Below, piece after piece: positions 54,463 to 61,828 of a stretch of DNA of 64,000 bases; the first letter of the stretch is position 1; the number at the start of each line of letters is the position of its first letter. The position numbers and the translations under genes are program-made. Under the pieces are notes generated by a model. The model was not told the origin of the DNA, ran no database searches, and was given only the letters and a program-made list of their open reading frames with translations. The stretch comes from Flavobacterium johnsoniae (GTDB lineage Bacteria > Bacteroidota > Bacteroidia > Flavobacteriales > Flavobacteriaceae): the NCBI RefSeq assembly GCF_001879205.1, contig NZ_MLFK01000005.1, positions 496,001 through 560,000 of the forward strand. The letters are read 5' to 3'.

Positions 54463-54778
54463 TCTCAGGCTGCCAAAAATGTTTGTCAAAATCTACAATT
54501 TGATTGTCAACGACTTTAATGCCTTCGTTTTCTAAAAGCTGCTGCATTAAATTAGTCCCGTCAAAATGATGTTTTCCTGTCAAAAGTCCTTTTCGGTTTA
54601 CAACCCTGTGCGCGGGAACATCATCCATATTATGGCAGGCATTCATTGCCCAGCCCACCATTCTGGCAGAACGGGCTGTACCCAAAGCCTTGGCAATTGC
54701 GCCATAAGAAGTTACTTTCCCGTATGGAATTTGTCTTGCAACTGCATAAACTCTTTCGAAAAAATTTTCCTCAGCCAT
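54449..54778 (-). CDS. Alkyltransferase-like (ATL) DNA-binding protein
   Basis: 109 residues. MGMT C-domain fold (PYGKVTSYGAIAKALGTARSARMVGWAM) with the active site PCHR replaced by PAHR (55-58), so no alkyl acceptor Cys (Ala56). ATL proteins bind O6-alkylguanine and hand it to nucleotide excision repair. Normal length for ATL. The ATG follows the LysE gene by 24 nt. Confidence 0.9.
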   Translation of the reverse strand: MAEENFFERVYAVARQIPYGKVTSYGAIAKALGTARSARMVGWAMNACHNMDDVPAHRVVNRKGLLTGKHHFDGTNLMQQLLENEGIKVVDNQIVDFDKHFWQPEILNI

Positions 54779-54802
54779 AAAATGTTTTTTTGCTGCCTAT
54801 AT

Positions 54803-55441
54803 TTACCCAAAATAATAGTTCAAAATATTAAAAAGCGTTGCAATGGCAACCAAACCGGTAATGCTCCCAATGATTGTGTTCATATTTCGCATCAGGTAAT
54901 CGGTTTTCTTTTCAATTCTTCCAAAGAAGGCAATGTAGCTGTACAAAACCACAAAAGAGCCTAAGACAGAACCCAGAACAAAAGTAAAAATAATACTGTT
55001 TTCAAACACAAAAAGGCTGTAAGAAGCCAAAGTAACGCTTACTACAACATAATACGGAATTGGAAAAAAGTTTAATCCCGAAAGCAGCATTCCTAAAAAG
55101 AAACGACTTTTTTTACTGCTCTTTTTAATCTTCGATTTCTTTTTGGTTTTTGGGTCTTTGGCAATAAACAAAAAGTATATCGTTAAAATCGAAAAAATAA
55201 CAAAACCAACTTCACGAAGGAGTGTTACAACATCCGGTCTGTTGTCAATCACGCGTGCGAATAAAACGGCTACGTAAACCTGAAAAAAGATGACTAAAAG
55301 AGCACCAATCACAAACCACATGGCATTCTTTTTTCCTTCTTTGAGGTTTATTTTGGCTGCCGTCATGTTGATTAATCCTGGCGGAATAATCCCAATTGCA
55401 GCGGCAATAAAGCCTGAAAGTAATGGAGTAAGATATACCAA
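54803..55441 (-). CDS. LysE-family transporter
   Basis: 212 residues with six membrane helices. Starts LTPLLSGFIAAAIGIIPPGLINMTAA, the LysE/RhtB entry motif with PPG. A Lys-rich cytoplasmic loop (DPKTKKKSKIKKSSKKSRF) divides the two halves. Exports amino acids or similar solutes; substrate unknown. Between trmB and the ATL gene on the same strand. Confidence 0.85.
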   Translation of the reverse strand: MVYLTPLLSGFIAAAIGIIPPGLINMTAAKINLKEGKKNAMWFVIGALLVIFFQVYVAVLFARVIDNRPDVVTLLREVGFVIFSILTIYFLFIAKDPKTKKKSKIKKSSKKSRFFLGMLLSGLNFFPIPYYVVVSVTLASYSLFVFENSIIFTFVLGSVLGSFVVLYSYIAFFGRIEKKTDYLMRNMNTIIGSITGLVAIATLFNILNYYFG

Positions 55442-55480
55442 TTCAGTTGTTTAAGCGGTTAAAAATGTTTTAAAATTAAA

Positions 55481-56158
55481 TTAGTCTTTAATTTTGAAAC
55501 GAATATACGTAATTGCCTTGTTAATTTCTAAATATTGTTTCTCGTAAAAAGTTTGAAATGCAGTAACTTCTTCCGGGCTTCCTTCATTTTTGTACACATT
55601 ATGATTGGCATATAAAACTTCGTGGCCTTCACCATGAAGCAGTCCAAGTGTATAACCGTGCATAAATTCGCTGTCGGTTTTAAGATTTACGACACCGTCT
55701 TTTTTAAGGATTTTTTTGTATAATTTCAAAAACTCAGAGTTTGTCATTCTGTGTTTTGTTCTTTTGTATTTGATCTGCGGATCCGGAAAAGTAATCCAGA
55801 TTTCATCCACTTCATTTTCGGCAAAAATATGATCGATCAATTCGATTTGAGTTCTTACAAAAGCAACATTATGAAGACCGGTTTCAACAGCAGTTTTAGC
55901 ACCACGCCAGAAACGTGCGCCTTTAATGTCTATTCCGATAAAATTTTTGTTAGGATATTTTTCTGCTAATCCAACTGAGTATTCACCTTTCCCGCATCCT
56001 AATTCTAAAACCAGAGGATTATCATTTTTAAAGAAATCCGAATTCCATTTTCCTTTCAAAGGCATTAAATTGCCTACAACTTCTTCTCTTGTTGGTTGAA
56101 AAACGTTTTGAAATGTTTCGTTTTCTCTGAATCTTTTGAGTTTATTTTTACTTCCCAC
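55481..56158 (-). CDS. trmB: tRNA (guanine-46-N7) methyltransferase
   Basis: 225 residues. SAM motif LELGCGKGEYSVGLAEKYP, NFIGIDIKGARFWRGAK, WITFPDPQIKYKRTKHRM with the PDP motif, and the C-terminal TxYExxF-like VTAFQTFYEKQY. Methylates G46 of tRNA. Minus-strand TAATTTTG box at 56178-56185 upstream. Confidence 0.96.
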   Translation of the reverse strand: MGSKNKLKRFRENETFQNVFQPTREEVVGNLMPLKGKWNSDFFKNDNPLVLELGCGKGEYSVGLAEKYPNKNFIGIDIKGARFWRGAKTAVETGLHNVAFVRTQIELIDHIFAENEVDEIWITFPDPQIKYKRTKHRMTNSEFLKLYKKILKKDGVVNLKTDSEFMHGYTLGLLHGEGHEVLYANHNVYKNEGSPEEVTAFQTFYEKQYLEINKAITYIRFKIKD

Positions 56159-56214
56159 TTTTTACAAAAATTTTCAGCAAAATTAAGGAATATAAACGGA
56201 ATGTTTGTCGGGGA

Positions 56215-56330
56215 ATTGTGTTTAAATTTTCTACCGCGAATTACACGAATTTTTACAAATTAATTTTAAGAAGCATGATCAAAAAAAAATTAGTAAAAAT
56301 TAGCGTAATTCGTGGCAGACAAAAATATTT
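56215..56330. repeat. Word hairpin repeat (CGCGAATTACACGAATT / AGCGTAATTCGTGGCAG)
   Basis: CCGCGAATTACACGAATTTTTACAAATT-type words (from 56233) are mirrored by AATTAGTAAAAATTAGCGTAATTCGTGG, an imperfect hairpin between amt and trmB. The words match those at 36.9-37.3 kb. Confidence 0.6.
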
Positions 56331-56332
56331 TT

Positions 56333-57715
56333 TCAGCCGTAATGCGGTTCTGTAATTGGTTTAGATTTTGGATCAAGGGTTTCATCGTGTTGTGATAAAT
56401 CTAACCCGATGTGTTCTGATTCTTCTGAAACACGAAGCGGAATAATGAAATTCGTTACTTTAAATAAGAAATAAGCTCCGAAGAAAGTAAATATAGAAAC
56501 CAGAACTAAAGCCATCATGTGATGTCCAAACACGTTCCATCCTCCGTGTAATAAACTTGCATTTTCGCCATGAGCAAAAATTGCAGTTAAAATCATTCCC
56601 ATAATTCCTCCAACTCCGTGGCAGGCAAAAACATCCAGAGTATCATCAAATCTTTTTGAGAAACTGCAGTTTACAACAGAATTTGAAACCAAAGCTGTAA
56701 TGAATCCGAAAAACATACTTTCAGGAACAGAAATAAATCCTGCAGCTGGCGTTATGGCAACTAAGCCAACAACAGCTCCAATACAAGCTCCAAGAGCCGA
56801 AACTTTTCTACCGTTCATTCTATCGAAGAAAACCCAGGTTAACATGGCTGCTGCCGATGATGTTGTAGTGGTTGCAAAAGCCATAGCGGCAGTTCCGTTG
56901 GCGGCAAGAGCAGATCCGGCGTTGAATCCGAACCAGCCAAACCATAACATTCCTGTTCCTAATAATACAAACGGAATATTGGTTGGAATATGCTGGCTGT
57001 TTTTTCTTTTTCCTAAAACCAAAACGCCAGCCAAAGCGGCAAAACCAGAGCTCATGTGAACTACGGTTCCTCCGGCGAAATCTTTTACTCCAAAATAACT
57101 TCCTAAAACACCCGTTGGGTACCAGACAGCGTGACACAAAGGAGCATATATAAAAATGGTAAATAAGCTGATGAAAACTAAATAAGAAATAAAACGAACG
57201 CGCTCTGCAAACGAACCCGTAATAATTGCCGGGCAGATAATGGCAAATTTCATTTGAAACAAAGCAAAAAGCATAAACGGAATCGTGTTTGCTAATTGTT
57301 TATGAGGCAAAACGCCAACATAATCCATAAAAGCAAAAGTAGTTGGGTTTCCAAAAAAGCTGTAGAAATGATCTCCCGAACCAAAACCAACCGGTTCTCC
57401 AAATGCAAGACTAAATGCTACAACAACCCATAAAAGAGTGACAACACCCAAACAGATGAAACTCTGCAGCATGGTAGATATTACATTTTTTTTGCCTACC
57501 ATTCCGCCATAAAAGAAAGACAATCCAGGCGTCATGATTAAAACCAGACAGCTTGAAGTAAGCATCCAGGCAACATCTGCAGGAACAATTTGATCTGTAG
57601 TTCCAAATTCTGATAAAACATAACTATTTTCTGTTACCGTTGGCCAAAATGCACCTATAGTACAAACGACACTGATCATAATAAAGGAAATAATCCAGCG
57701 TTTTTCTATTTTCAT
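56333..57715 (-). CDS. amt: Ammonium transporter (Amt family)
   Basis: 460 residues. N-terminal signal-like helix, then eleven membrane helices. Conserved Amt features: DVAWMLTSSCLVLIMTPGL, FAGGTVVHMSSGFAALAG with the first pore His, VFACHGVGGIMGM with the second, and a phenylalanine gate region. The C-terminal tail is short and acidic. No glnK/glnB gene is adjacent, unlike most amt loci. TAACTTTG box at 57754-57761 upstream. Confidence 0.95.
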   Translation of the reverse strand: MKIEKRWIISFIMISVVCTIGAFWPTVTENSYVLSEFGTTDQIVPADVAWMLTSSCLVLIMTPGLSFFYGGMVGKKNVISTMLQSFICLGVVTLLWVVVAFSLAFGEPVGFGSGDHFYSFFGNPTTFAFMDYVGVLPHKQLANTIPFMLFALFQMKFAIICPAIITGSFAERVRFISYLVFISLFTIFIYAPLCHAVWYPTGVLGSYFGVKDFAGGTVVHMSSGFAALAGVLVLGKRKNSQHIPTNIPFVLLGTGMLWFGWFGFNAGSALAANGTAAMAFATTTTSSAAAMLTWVFFDRMNGRKVSALGACIGAVVGLVAITPAAGFISVPESMFFGFITALVSNSVVNCSFSKRFDDTLDVFACHGVGGIMGMILTAIFAHGENASLLHGGWNVFGHHMMALVLVSIFTFFGAYFLFKVTNFIIPLRVSEESEHIGLDLSQHDETLDPKSKPITEPHYG

Positions 57716-57753
57716 TTTTAAAATACTTTGTTTAACCCTATTTTTTTTGGGGT

Positions 57754-57761
57754 CAAAGTTA
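57754..57761 (-). promoter_or_regulatory. Candidate -7 element of amt
   Basis: Minus strand TAACTTTG, exact TAnnTTTG, 38 nt before the ATG. Confidence 0.35.
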
Positions 57762-57977
57762 AAAAAAAATAAAGATTCTTGTTTTAGAGCCTGTTAAATT
57801 AGAGGTGTAGGTTTTATTTTGATGTATTTTTTAAAATTAGTTCTGTTTTTTTGAGACTATCTTATTTTTGGCTTTCCAAAAGATGGTCTTTTTGCAATAT
57901 CTGTTATAATTAATTAGGCAGCGCTAATCGTAAAGCGCTATAAAAGTTATGTTTATAAGAATAAAGCCTGAAAATGT

Positions 57978-58466
57978 TTATTTTTTTTGAAGCTTTGCAA
58001 TCAAAGCGTCTTCAATAGGGGCTTTTATTTTAGTTACGGCATCCACTTCATCATTCGGAATTGTCATGGATAAAACGTAATGCTGGATTTTCCATTCCTT
58101 GCCCACTTTTACCAAAACACCAGAACCACGGCAGATTTTCATTTGCGTATCCAGCAATTCGTCAAACCAAGCCACTTTTCCTGATTTATCAAAAAAGATA
58201 TGACGTTTGAGCGCTTTAAAATTCCACGTTGTTCCTTTGTCGAAATAAGGTTTAGCCCAAATGCTGAATTCTTTTTTGGTCCAGTTTTCGGTGGCATCAG
58301 TTCCAATATAAATAGCGTCATCTGCCAAAGTATTAAAATAAGCATCAAATTTTACTTCGCCGGCCGCTTTGTGCCAGGCATCAAGAGTTTGATTGATTTT
58401 GTCTTTATCAGTTTGTGCATTGGCAAAAGAAGCGACGAATAATAATAGTAAAAGTGTTTTTTTCAT
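57978..58466 (-). CDS. Exported NTF2-like (SnoaL/DUF4440) protein
   Basis: 162 residues. Signal peptide ending ASFANAQ at about 17. NTF2-like cone fold: INQTLDAWHKAAGEVKFDAYFNTLADDAIYIGTD, WTKKEFSIWAKPYF, and a closing beta part (GSGVLVKVGKEWKIQHYVLS). Periplasmic small-molecule-binding or enzyme-like protein of unknown role. Single gene. Confidence 0.88.
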   Translation of the reverse strand: MKKTLLLLLFVASFANAQTDKDKINQTLDAWHKAAGEVKFDAYFNTLADDAIYIGTDATENWTKKEFSIWAKPYFDKGTTWNFKALKRHIFFDKSGKVAWFDELLDTQMKICRGSGVLVKVGKEWKIQHYVLSMTIPNDEVDAVTKIKAPIEDALIAKLQKK

Positions 58467-58495
58467 GAGAGATTATTTTGAGTTTTAAAGGTAAG

Positions 58496-58680
58496 AATTT
58501 TTTAAACTGCCACGAGAATGGTGCATGGATTTTACTGATTTGAACAAGTTACTTACAGATAAAATCATTTAATTATCTGCCCAATCGGTGAAATCTGTGA
58601 GTAAAAATTGATTGGCGGATCAATAAAAAAATCATAGTTAAACTTAAATTATCTTACATTTCTTCTATGATTTAATCTCA
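58496..58680. repeat. Weak word repeat (GATTTTACTGATT / AATCGGTGAAATC)
   Basis: GGATTTTACTGATTTG and GCCCAATCGGTGAAATCTGTG form a loose mirrored pair, similar to but weaker than the other gaps, ahead of the lipoprotein promoter. Confidence 0.4.
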
Positions 58681-58689
58681 AAAAACAAG

Positions 58690-58697
58690 TATATTTG
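58690..58697 (+). promoter_or_regulatory. Candidate -7 element of the HGQPGHRCD lipoprotein gene
   Basis: TATATTTG, exact TAnnTTTG, 22 nt before the ATG at 58720. Confidence 0.45.
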
Positions 58698-58719
58698 AGT
58701 GCTTCAAAAATAAATTACT

Positions 58720-59394
58720 ATGAATTCTAAAATCTTTATAAGCTCACTGGTTATTTCTTCATTGGTTTTTATTTCCTGTAAAAAGGAATTAGAACCGCAA
58801 GAAAGTACCTCAACATCTGAATTGGTTAGACTTGGACTTGCAAAAGATACAACGAAGACGTCTTCAGTCGTGCAGCAAACACAAGCTTCACCTTCAAATC
58901 CAAATACTGTTTTAAGTGAAACAAAAGGATTAAATCCTGCTCACGGACAGCCAGGACACCGCTGTGATATTGCTGTTGGAGCCCCTTTAAACTCGGCACC
59001 AGCACAGCAGCAAGTACAAGCAACGACAACACAAACGGGACAAACTGTACAGGTAAACCCAAATCAGAAAAATGTGGTTACGACAACGACATCGCCTGTA
59101 AAAACAGCAAAAGGAATGAACCCGCCGCATGGTCAGCCAGGTCATAGATGCGATATTCCGGTTGGAGCGCCTTTAAATTCTCCAGTGGCAAAAACAACAG
59201 CGACGGCTTCGACACCGCAAAGCGGAACAGTAACAGAAAACTTTACGGTTACGCCTCCGCCAGCTTCAAATCCCGTTCCGGCTTTATTAAGCACAGAAAC
59301 CAATAAAACAGTTGCAGACGGAATAAATCCTGCACACGGACAACCAGGACATCGATGTGATGTTGCCGTAGGAGCGCCTCTGCCAAAATCATAA
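58720..59394 (+). CDS. Lipoprotein with three HGQPGHRCD repeats
   Basis: 224 residues. Signal peptide with lipobox FISC (lipid Cys at 20). The chain is low-complexity (Thr, Gln, Pro, Ser, Ala) except for three copies of a 20-21 residue block, G-[LMI]-NPxHGQPGHRCDxxVGAPL, at about 70-91, 132-153 and 201-222; the last copy ends the protein. Each block has two His and one Cys, suggestive of metal or heme binding; the spacers show no conservation. I recall similar blocks in other Bacteroidota proteins but no named domain. Probably displayed on the outer membrane or periplasmic side. Confidence 0.85.
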   Translation: MNSKIFISSLVISSLVFISCKKELEPQESTSTSELVRLGLAKDTTKTSSVVQQTQASPSNPNTVLSETKGLNPAHGQPGHRCDIAVGAPLNSAPAQQQVQATTTQTGQTVQVNPNQKNVVTTTTSPVKTAKGMNPPHGQPGHRCDIPVGAPLNSPVAKTTATASTPQSGTVTENFTVTPPPASNPVPALLSTETNKTVADGINPAHGQPGHRCDVAVGAPLPKS

Positions 59395-59400
59395 GACACA

Positions 59401-59433
59401 AAAAAACCGAATACAACTTGTATTCGGTTTTTT
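59401..59433 (+). terminator. Terminator after the repeat lipoprotein
   Basis: Near-perfect palindrome AAAAAACCGAATACAA-C-TTGTATTCGGTTTTTT; works in both directions between convergent genes. Confidence 0.85.
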
Positions 59434-59452
59434 GTTTTAAATAGAATAGGAG

Positions 59453-60613
59453 TTATTCGATTTCAAAAATCGCCTGAATTTCTACAGCCGAATTTATTGG
59501 TAACGAAACAGCCCCAATTGTTGCTCTGGCGTGTTTTCCTTTTTCTCCAAAAACCAATGCTGTTAAGTTCGAAGCCGAATTCATAATTGCCGCATGCTGT
59601 GTGTATTCCGGAGTTGTATTAAAAAATCCCGTTAATTGCACACATTGTTTTACTTTATTCAAATCGCCTCCGCAAGCTTCTTTTAAAACGGCTATCACAT
59701 TAAGCATGGTTTGATAAGTTGCATCTTTGGCCTGATCGTCAGTAACTGCTGCGCCAATTTTTCCCGGATTTAAAATCTTTCCGTCTTTTAAGGCCACCTG
59801 ATTAATATAAACCTTATGATCTGAAATCGTGTACGGAACATAATTTCCAACCGGTTTAGGCGCTACGGGAAGAACAATATTGTTGTCTTTTAATGTTTTA
59901 TTGATGTCGATTTTAGTTTCTGCCGAAGTTGCTTTTAAACTTTTTATATTTTCTGTGTTTTTCAATCCTGCAGCTGCTCTTGCCAAAGCTTTTCCTTGTT
60001 CTTTAGCCAGATTTAATTCGCTTTGAGAAGGTCTCGTTCCGGTTGATCCTGCTAATGAAGTTGCTCCAAATGGTGTATTTCCCTGCGGAACTGATTTCTC
60101 TAAAGTCGCTGTTCCCATAATTCCGGTTGGCACAATGATCATTCCGTGTGAAGCGAGAATATTCCAAAAAGATAAAATTGCCGCTTCTTTTCCTGCTCCA
60201 GATCCTGCAGACATAAAAACTGTTGCTGGTTTTCCTTCTAAAACTCTCGATGTCCAAAGCGGAATACTTTGACTAAAAAAGGAATTCATATCGGCGCTGA
60301 TATTAGCAAAATGAACCGGACTTCCAAAGGCGATTCCGTCATAATTAGCTAATTCTTCGATTGTCGCAATTGGTAATTTTTCAACATCGGCATTTAATTT
60401 TTCTTTCGGATTTATGGAAGGAACTCTTTTTAGAGTCGCTTTTGTATTTGGATATTCCTGAATTCCGTCAGCAATTGCTTTTGCCATTTTGTATGTGCCT
60501 CCGTTTTGAGAATAAATCAAAACCAAGACATTTGTGTCGGATGATTTTACCTGCGCTTTTACGCCAAAACCTAAAAAGACTGTGATTAATAATACGAGTA
60601 ATTGCTTTTTCAT
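59453..60613 (-). CDS. Exported flavodoxin-like/RidA-like fusion protein
   Basis: 386 residues. Signal peptide (LLVLLITVFLGFGVKAQ). Residues about 28-215 resemble WrbA/flavodoxin: VLVLIYSQNGGTYKMAKAIADG for FMN phosphate, IAFGSPVHFANISADMNSF, and VFMSAGSGAGKEAAILSF. Residues about 265-386 are a YjgF/RidA domain: INQVALKDGKILNPGKIG, QTMLNVIAVLKEACGGDLNKV, and a C-terminal RATIGAVSLPINSAVEIQAIFE with the RidA arginine. Both domains are usually cytoplasmic and separate; here they are joined and exported. Redox handling plus imine hydrolysis in the periplasm is one guess. Minus-strand TAAATTTG box at 60696-60703. Confidence 0.85.
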   Translation of the reverse strand: MKKQLLVLLITVFLGFGVKAQVKSSDTNVLVLIYSQNGGTYKMAKAIADGIQEYPNTKATLKRVPSINPKEKLNADVEKLPIATIEELANYDGIAFGSPVHFANISADMNSFFSQSIPLWTSRVLEGKPATVFMSAGSGAGKEAAILSFWNILASHGMIIVPTGIMGTATLEKSVPQGNTPFGATSLAGSTGTRPSQSELNLAKEQGKALARAAAGLKNTENIKSLKATSAETKIDINKTLKDNNIVLPVAPKPVGNYVPYTISDHKVYINQVALKDGKILNPGKIGAAVTDDQAKDATYQTMLNVIAVLKEACGGDLNKVKQCVQLTGFFNTTPEYTQHAAIMNSASNLTALVFGEKGKHARATIGAVSLPINSAVEIQAIFEIE

Positions 60614-60729
60614 GAATCTGTTTTTAATAATTTATTGTAATAAGCCCAATCCATATACTTGTTTTCGAAGAATTGCAAGTTTGTTTTTGGGACTGCAAAT
60701 TTACTTCTTACAATACCGAAAAGCGTTAT

Positions 60730-60948
60730 AATTATCTTAATTGTGCTCGAAATTACTTCGTCAGTTTCGCTTTTGCCTGAATCATAAAAATCATTTAACA
60801 CATAGAAACATAGGTTTTATGTGGGCAAAAGAGCGTAAAAAGAAACTGGTTTCTAACACATAGCTGTCTATGTTTATTTTAAACAAGTGAAATGCCTTTT
60901 TCGAGACTGCTAAATCTATGTTTCTATGTGTTAAAATTAATTGCGTTT
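60730..60948. repeat. Tandem repeat copy 1 with internal 17-bp inverted repeat
   Basis: 219 nt beginning AATTATCTTAATTGT. Contains AACACATAGAAACATAG near 60796 and its exact complement CTATGTTTCTATGTGTT near 60917, so each unit can fold into one large hairpin; inside are CATAGCTGTCTATG and GGTTTTATGTGGGCAAAAG. Confidence 0.85.
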
Positions 60949-61182
60949 AATTATCTTAATTGTACTCGAAATTACTTCGTGAGCTCGCTTTACCTGAATC
61001 ATAAAAAACATTTAACACATAGAAACATAGGTTTTATGTGGGCAAAAGAGCGTAAAAAGAAACTGATTTCTAACACATAGCTGTCTATGTTTATTTTAAA
61101 CAAGTGAAACGCCTTTTTTTGAGAGTGCTAAATTTATGTTTCTATGTGTTAAAGTTAATTGTGTTTAATTATCTTAATTGTA
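60949..61182. repeat. Tandem repeat copy 2 plus partial third copy
   Basis: About 95 per cent the same as copy 1 by eye, with scattered changes, some of them compensated by the hairpin arms being untouched. A third AATTATCTTAATTGT starts at 61167 and stops, so the array ends in its first 16 nt. Confidence 0.85.
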
Positions 61183-61224
61183 AACAAATTCATTATTTGC
61201 AGAAAATGAGAACTGTATTAAAAT

Positions 61225-61265
61225 AAAAAATGGCATTATCCTGATTTGAGATAATGCCATTTTTT
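61225..61265 (-). terminator. Terminator of hpf
   Basis: Perfect 16-bp stem AAAAAATGGCATTATC / GATAATGCCATTTTTT, 9-nt loop; T-run in minus orientation, 19 nt past the stop. Confidence 0.85.
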
Positions 61266-61283
61266 AAATTGTCGATATATAAA

Positions 61284-61598
61284 TTAATGTGCTTTTAATT
61301 TTTCGAAAGTTGTGGTTAGAGATTTTTTTGCTTTACTCAAAGCACCGTTAAAAGCTTTTTCAAGAGTTTCTGCATGCTCTGTTACAGTGATTGGCTGTAA
61401 TTTTGCAGTGCGTACTTCAAGAACACATTTTTTATCATTCAGGCTGAATTTCTCGCCATTTTCATCTCCAAAATGTACTTCGATTCGCGTGATTTTATCT
61501 TCAAAACGCGCTAAGCCTTTTTCTAATTCTTCAGAGAAATATTTTTCTAATCTTTGGTGTCCTTCGATGTTTTTGTCGGTGTTGATTTGAATCTTCAT
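61284..61598 (-). CDS. hpf: Ribosome hibernation factor (HPF/RaiA family, short form)
   Basis: 104 residues. KIQINTDKNIEGHQRLEKYFSEELEKGLARFEDKITRIEV (N-half, seen as two parts), CVLEVRTAKLQPITVTEHAETLEKAFNGALSKAKKSL at the C-half with the usual basic face. Binds the 30S decoding site in slow growth. TAGATTTG box at 61626-61633 upstream on this strand. Confidence 0.93.
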   Translation of the reverse strand: MKIQINTDKNIEGHQRLEKYFSEELEKGLARFEDKITRIEVHFGDENGEKFSLNDKKCVLEVRTAKLQPITVTEHAETLEKAFNGALSKAKKSLTTTFEKLKAH

Positions 61599-61625
61599 AA
61601 CGGTTTATATTTAATGATTGTTTCT

Positions 61626-61633
61626 CAAATCTA
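61626..61633 (-). promoter_or_regulatory. Candidate -7 element of hpf
   Basis: Minus strand TAGATTTG, exact TAnnTTTG, 27 nt before the ATG. Confidence 0.4.
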
Positions 61634-61704
61634 TCCATTTTAAAAGGAAAAGCCAAGGGAGTTAATAAAACATTATGATATTTTATTGGAGATTTTACTC
61701 TCAG

Positions 61705-61809
61705 TTTGTCATTTCGACAAAAGGAGGAATTGTACAAGTATTTTCAAACAGAAATCCGCCAATCTTTGTCGAGTCTCGAGTACGATTCCTCGTTCCCCCG
61801 AATGACAAA
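61705..61809. repeat. TTTGTCATTTCGACA...GAATGACAAA repeat element
   Basis: Ends TTTGTCATT and AATGACAAA are inverted; interior words TTTCGACAAAAGGAGGAA, TTTGTCGAGTCTCGAGTACGAT and CGTTCCCCCG resemble the TGTCATTTCGA-type elements common in flavobacterial gaps (from memory). Related ends occur at 29116-29155. Confidence 0.6.
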
Positions 61810-61828
61810 ACTATCCGATAAGTTATTT

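Larger units (their letters stand above)
60614..61283. other. Gap holding a 219-bp tandem repeat
   Basis: 670 nt. Apart from promoter DNA of the fusion gene at the left and the hpf terminator at the right it is the tandem repeat listed separately. A 62-codon frame (60892-61080) is repeat sequence, not a gene. Confidence 0.55.

Noticed and set aside
60892..61080. 62-codon open frame in the 219-bp tandem repeat
   Set aside because: It spans a repeat boundary and its residues follow the repeat, with no matching frame in copy 2.
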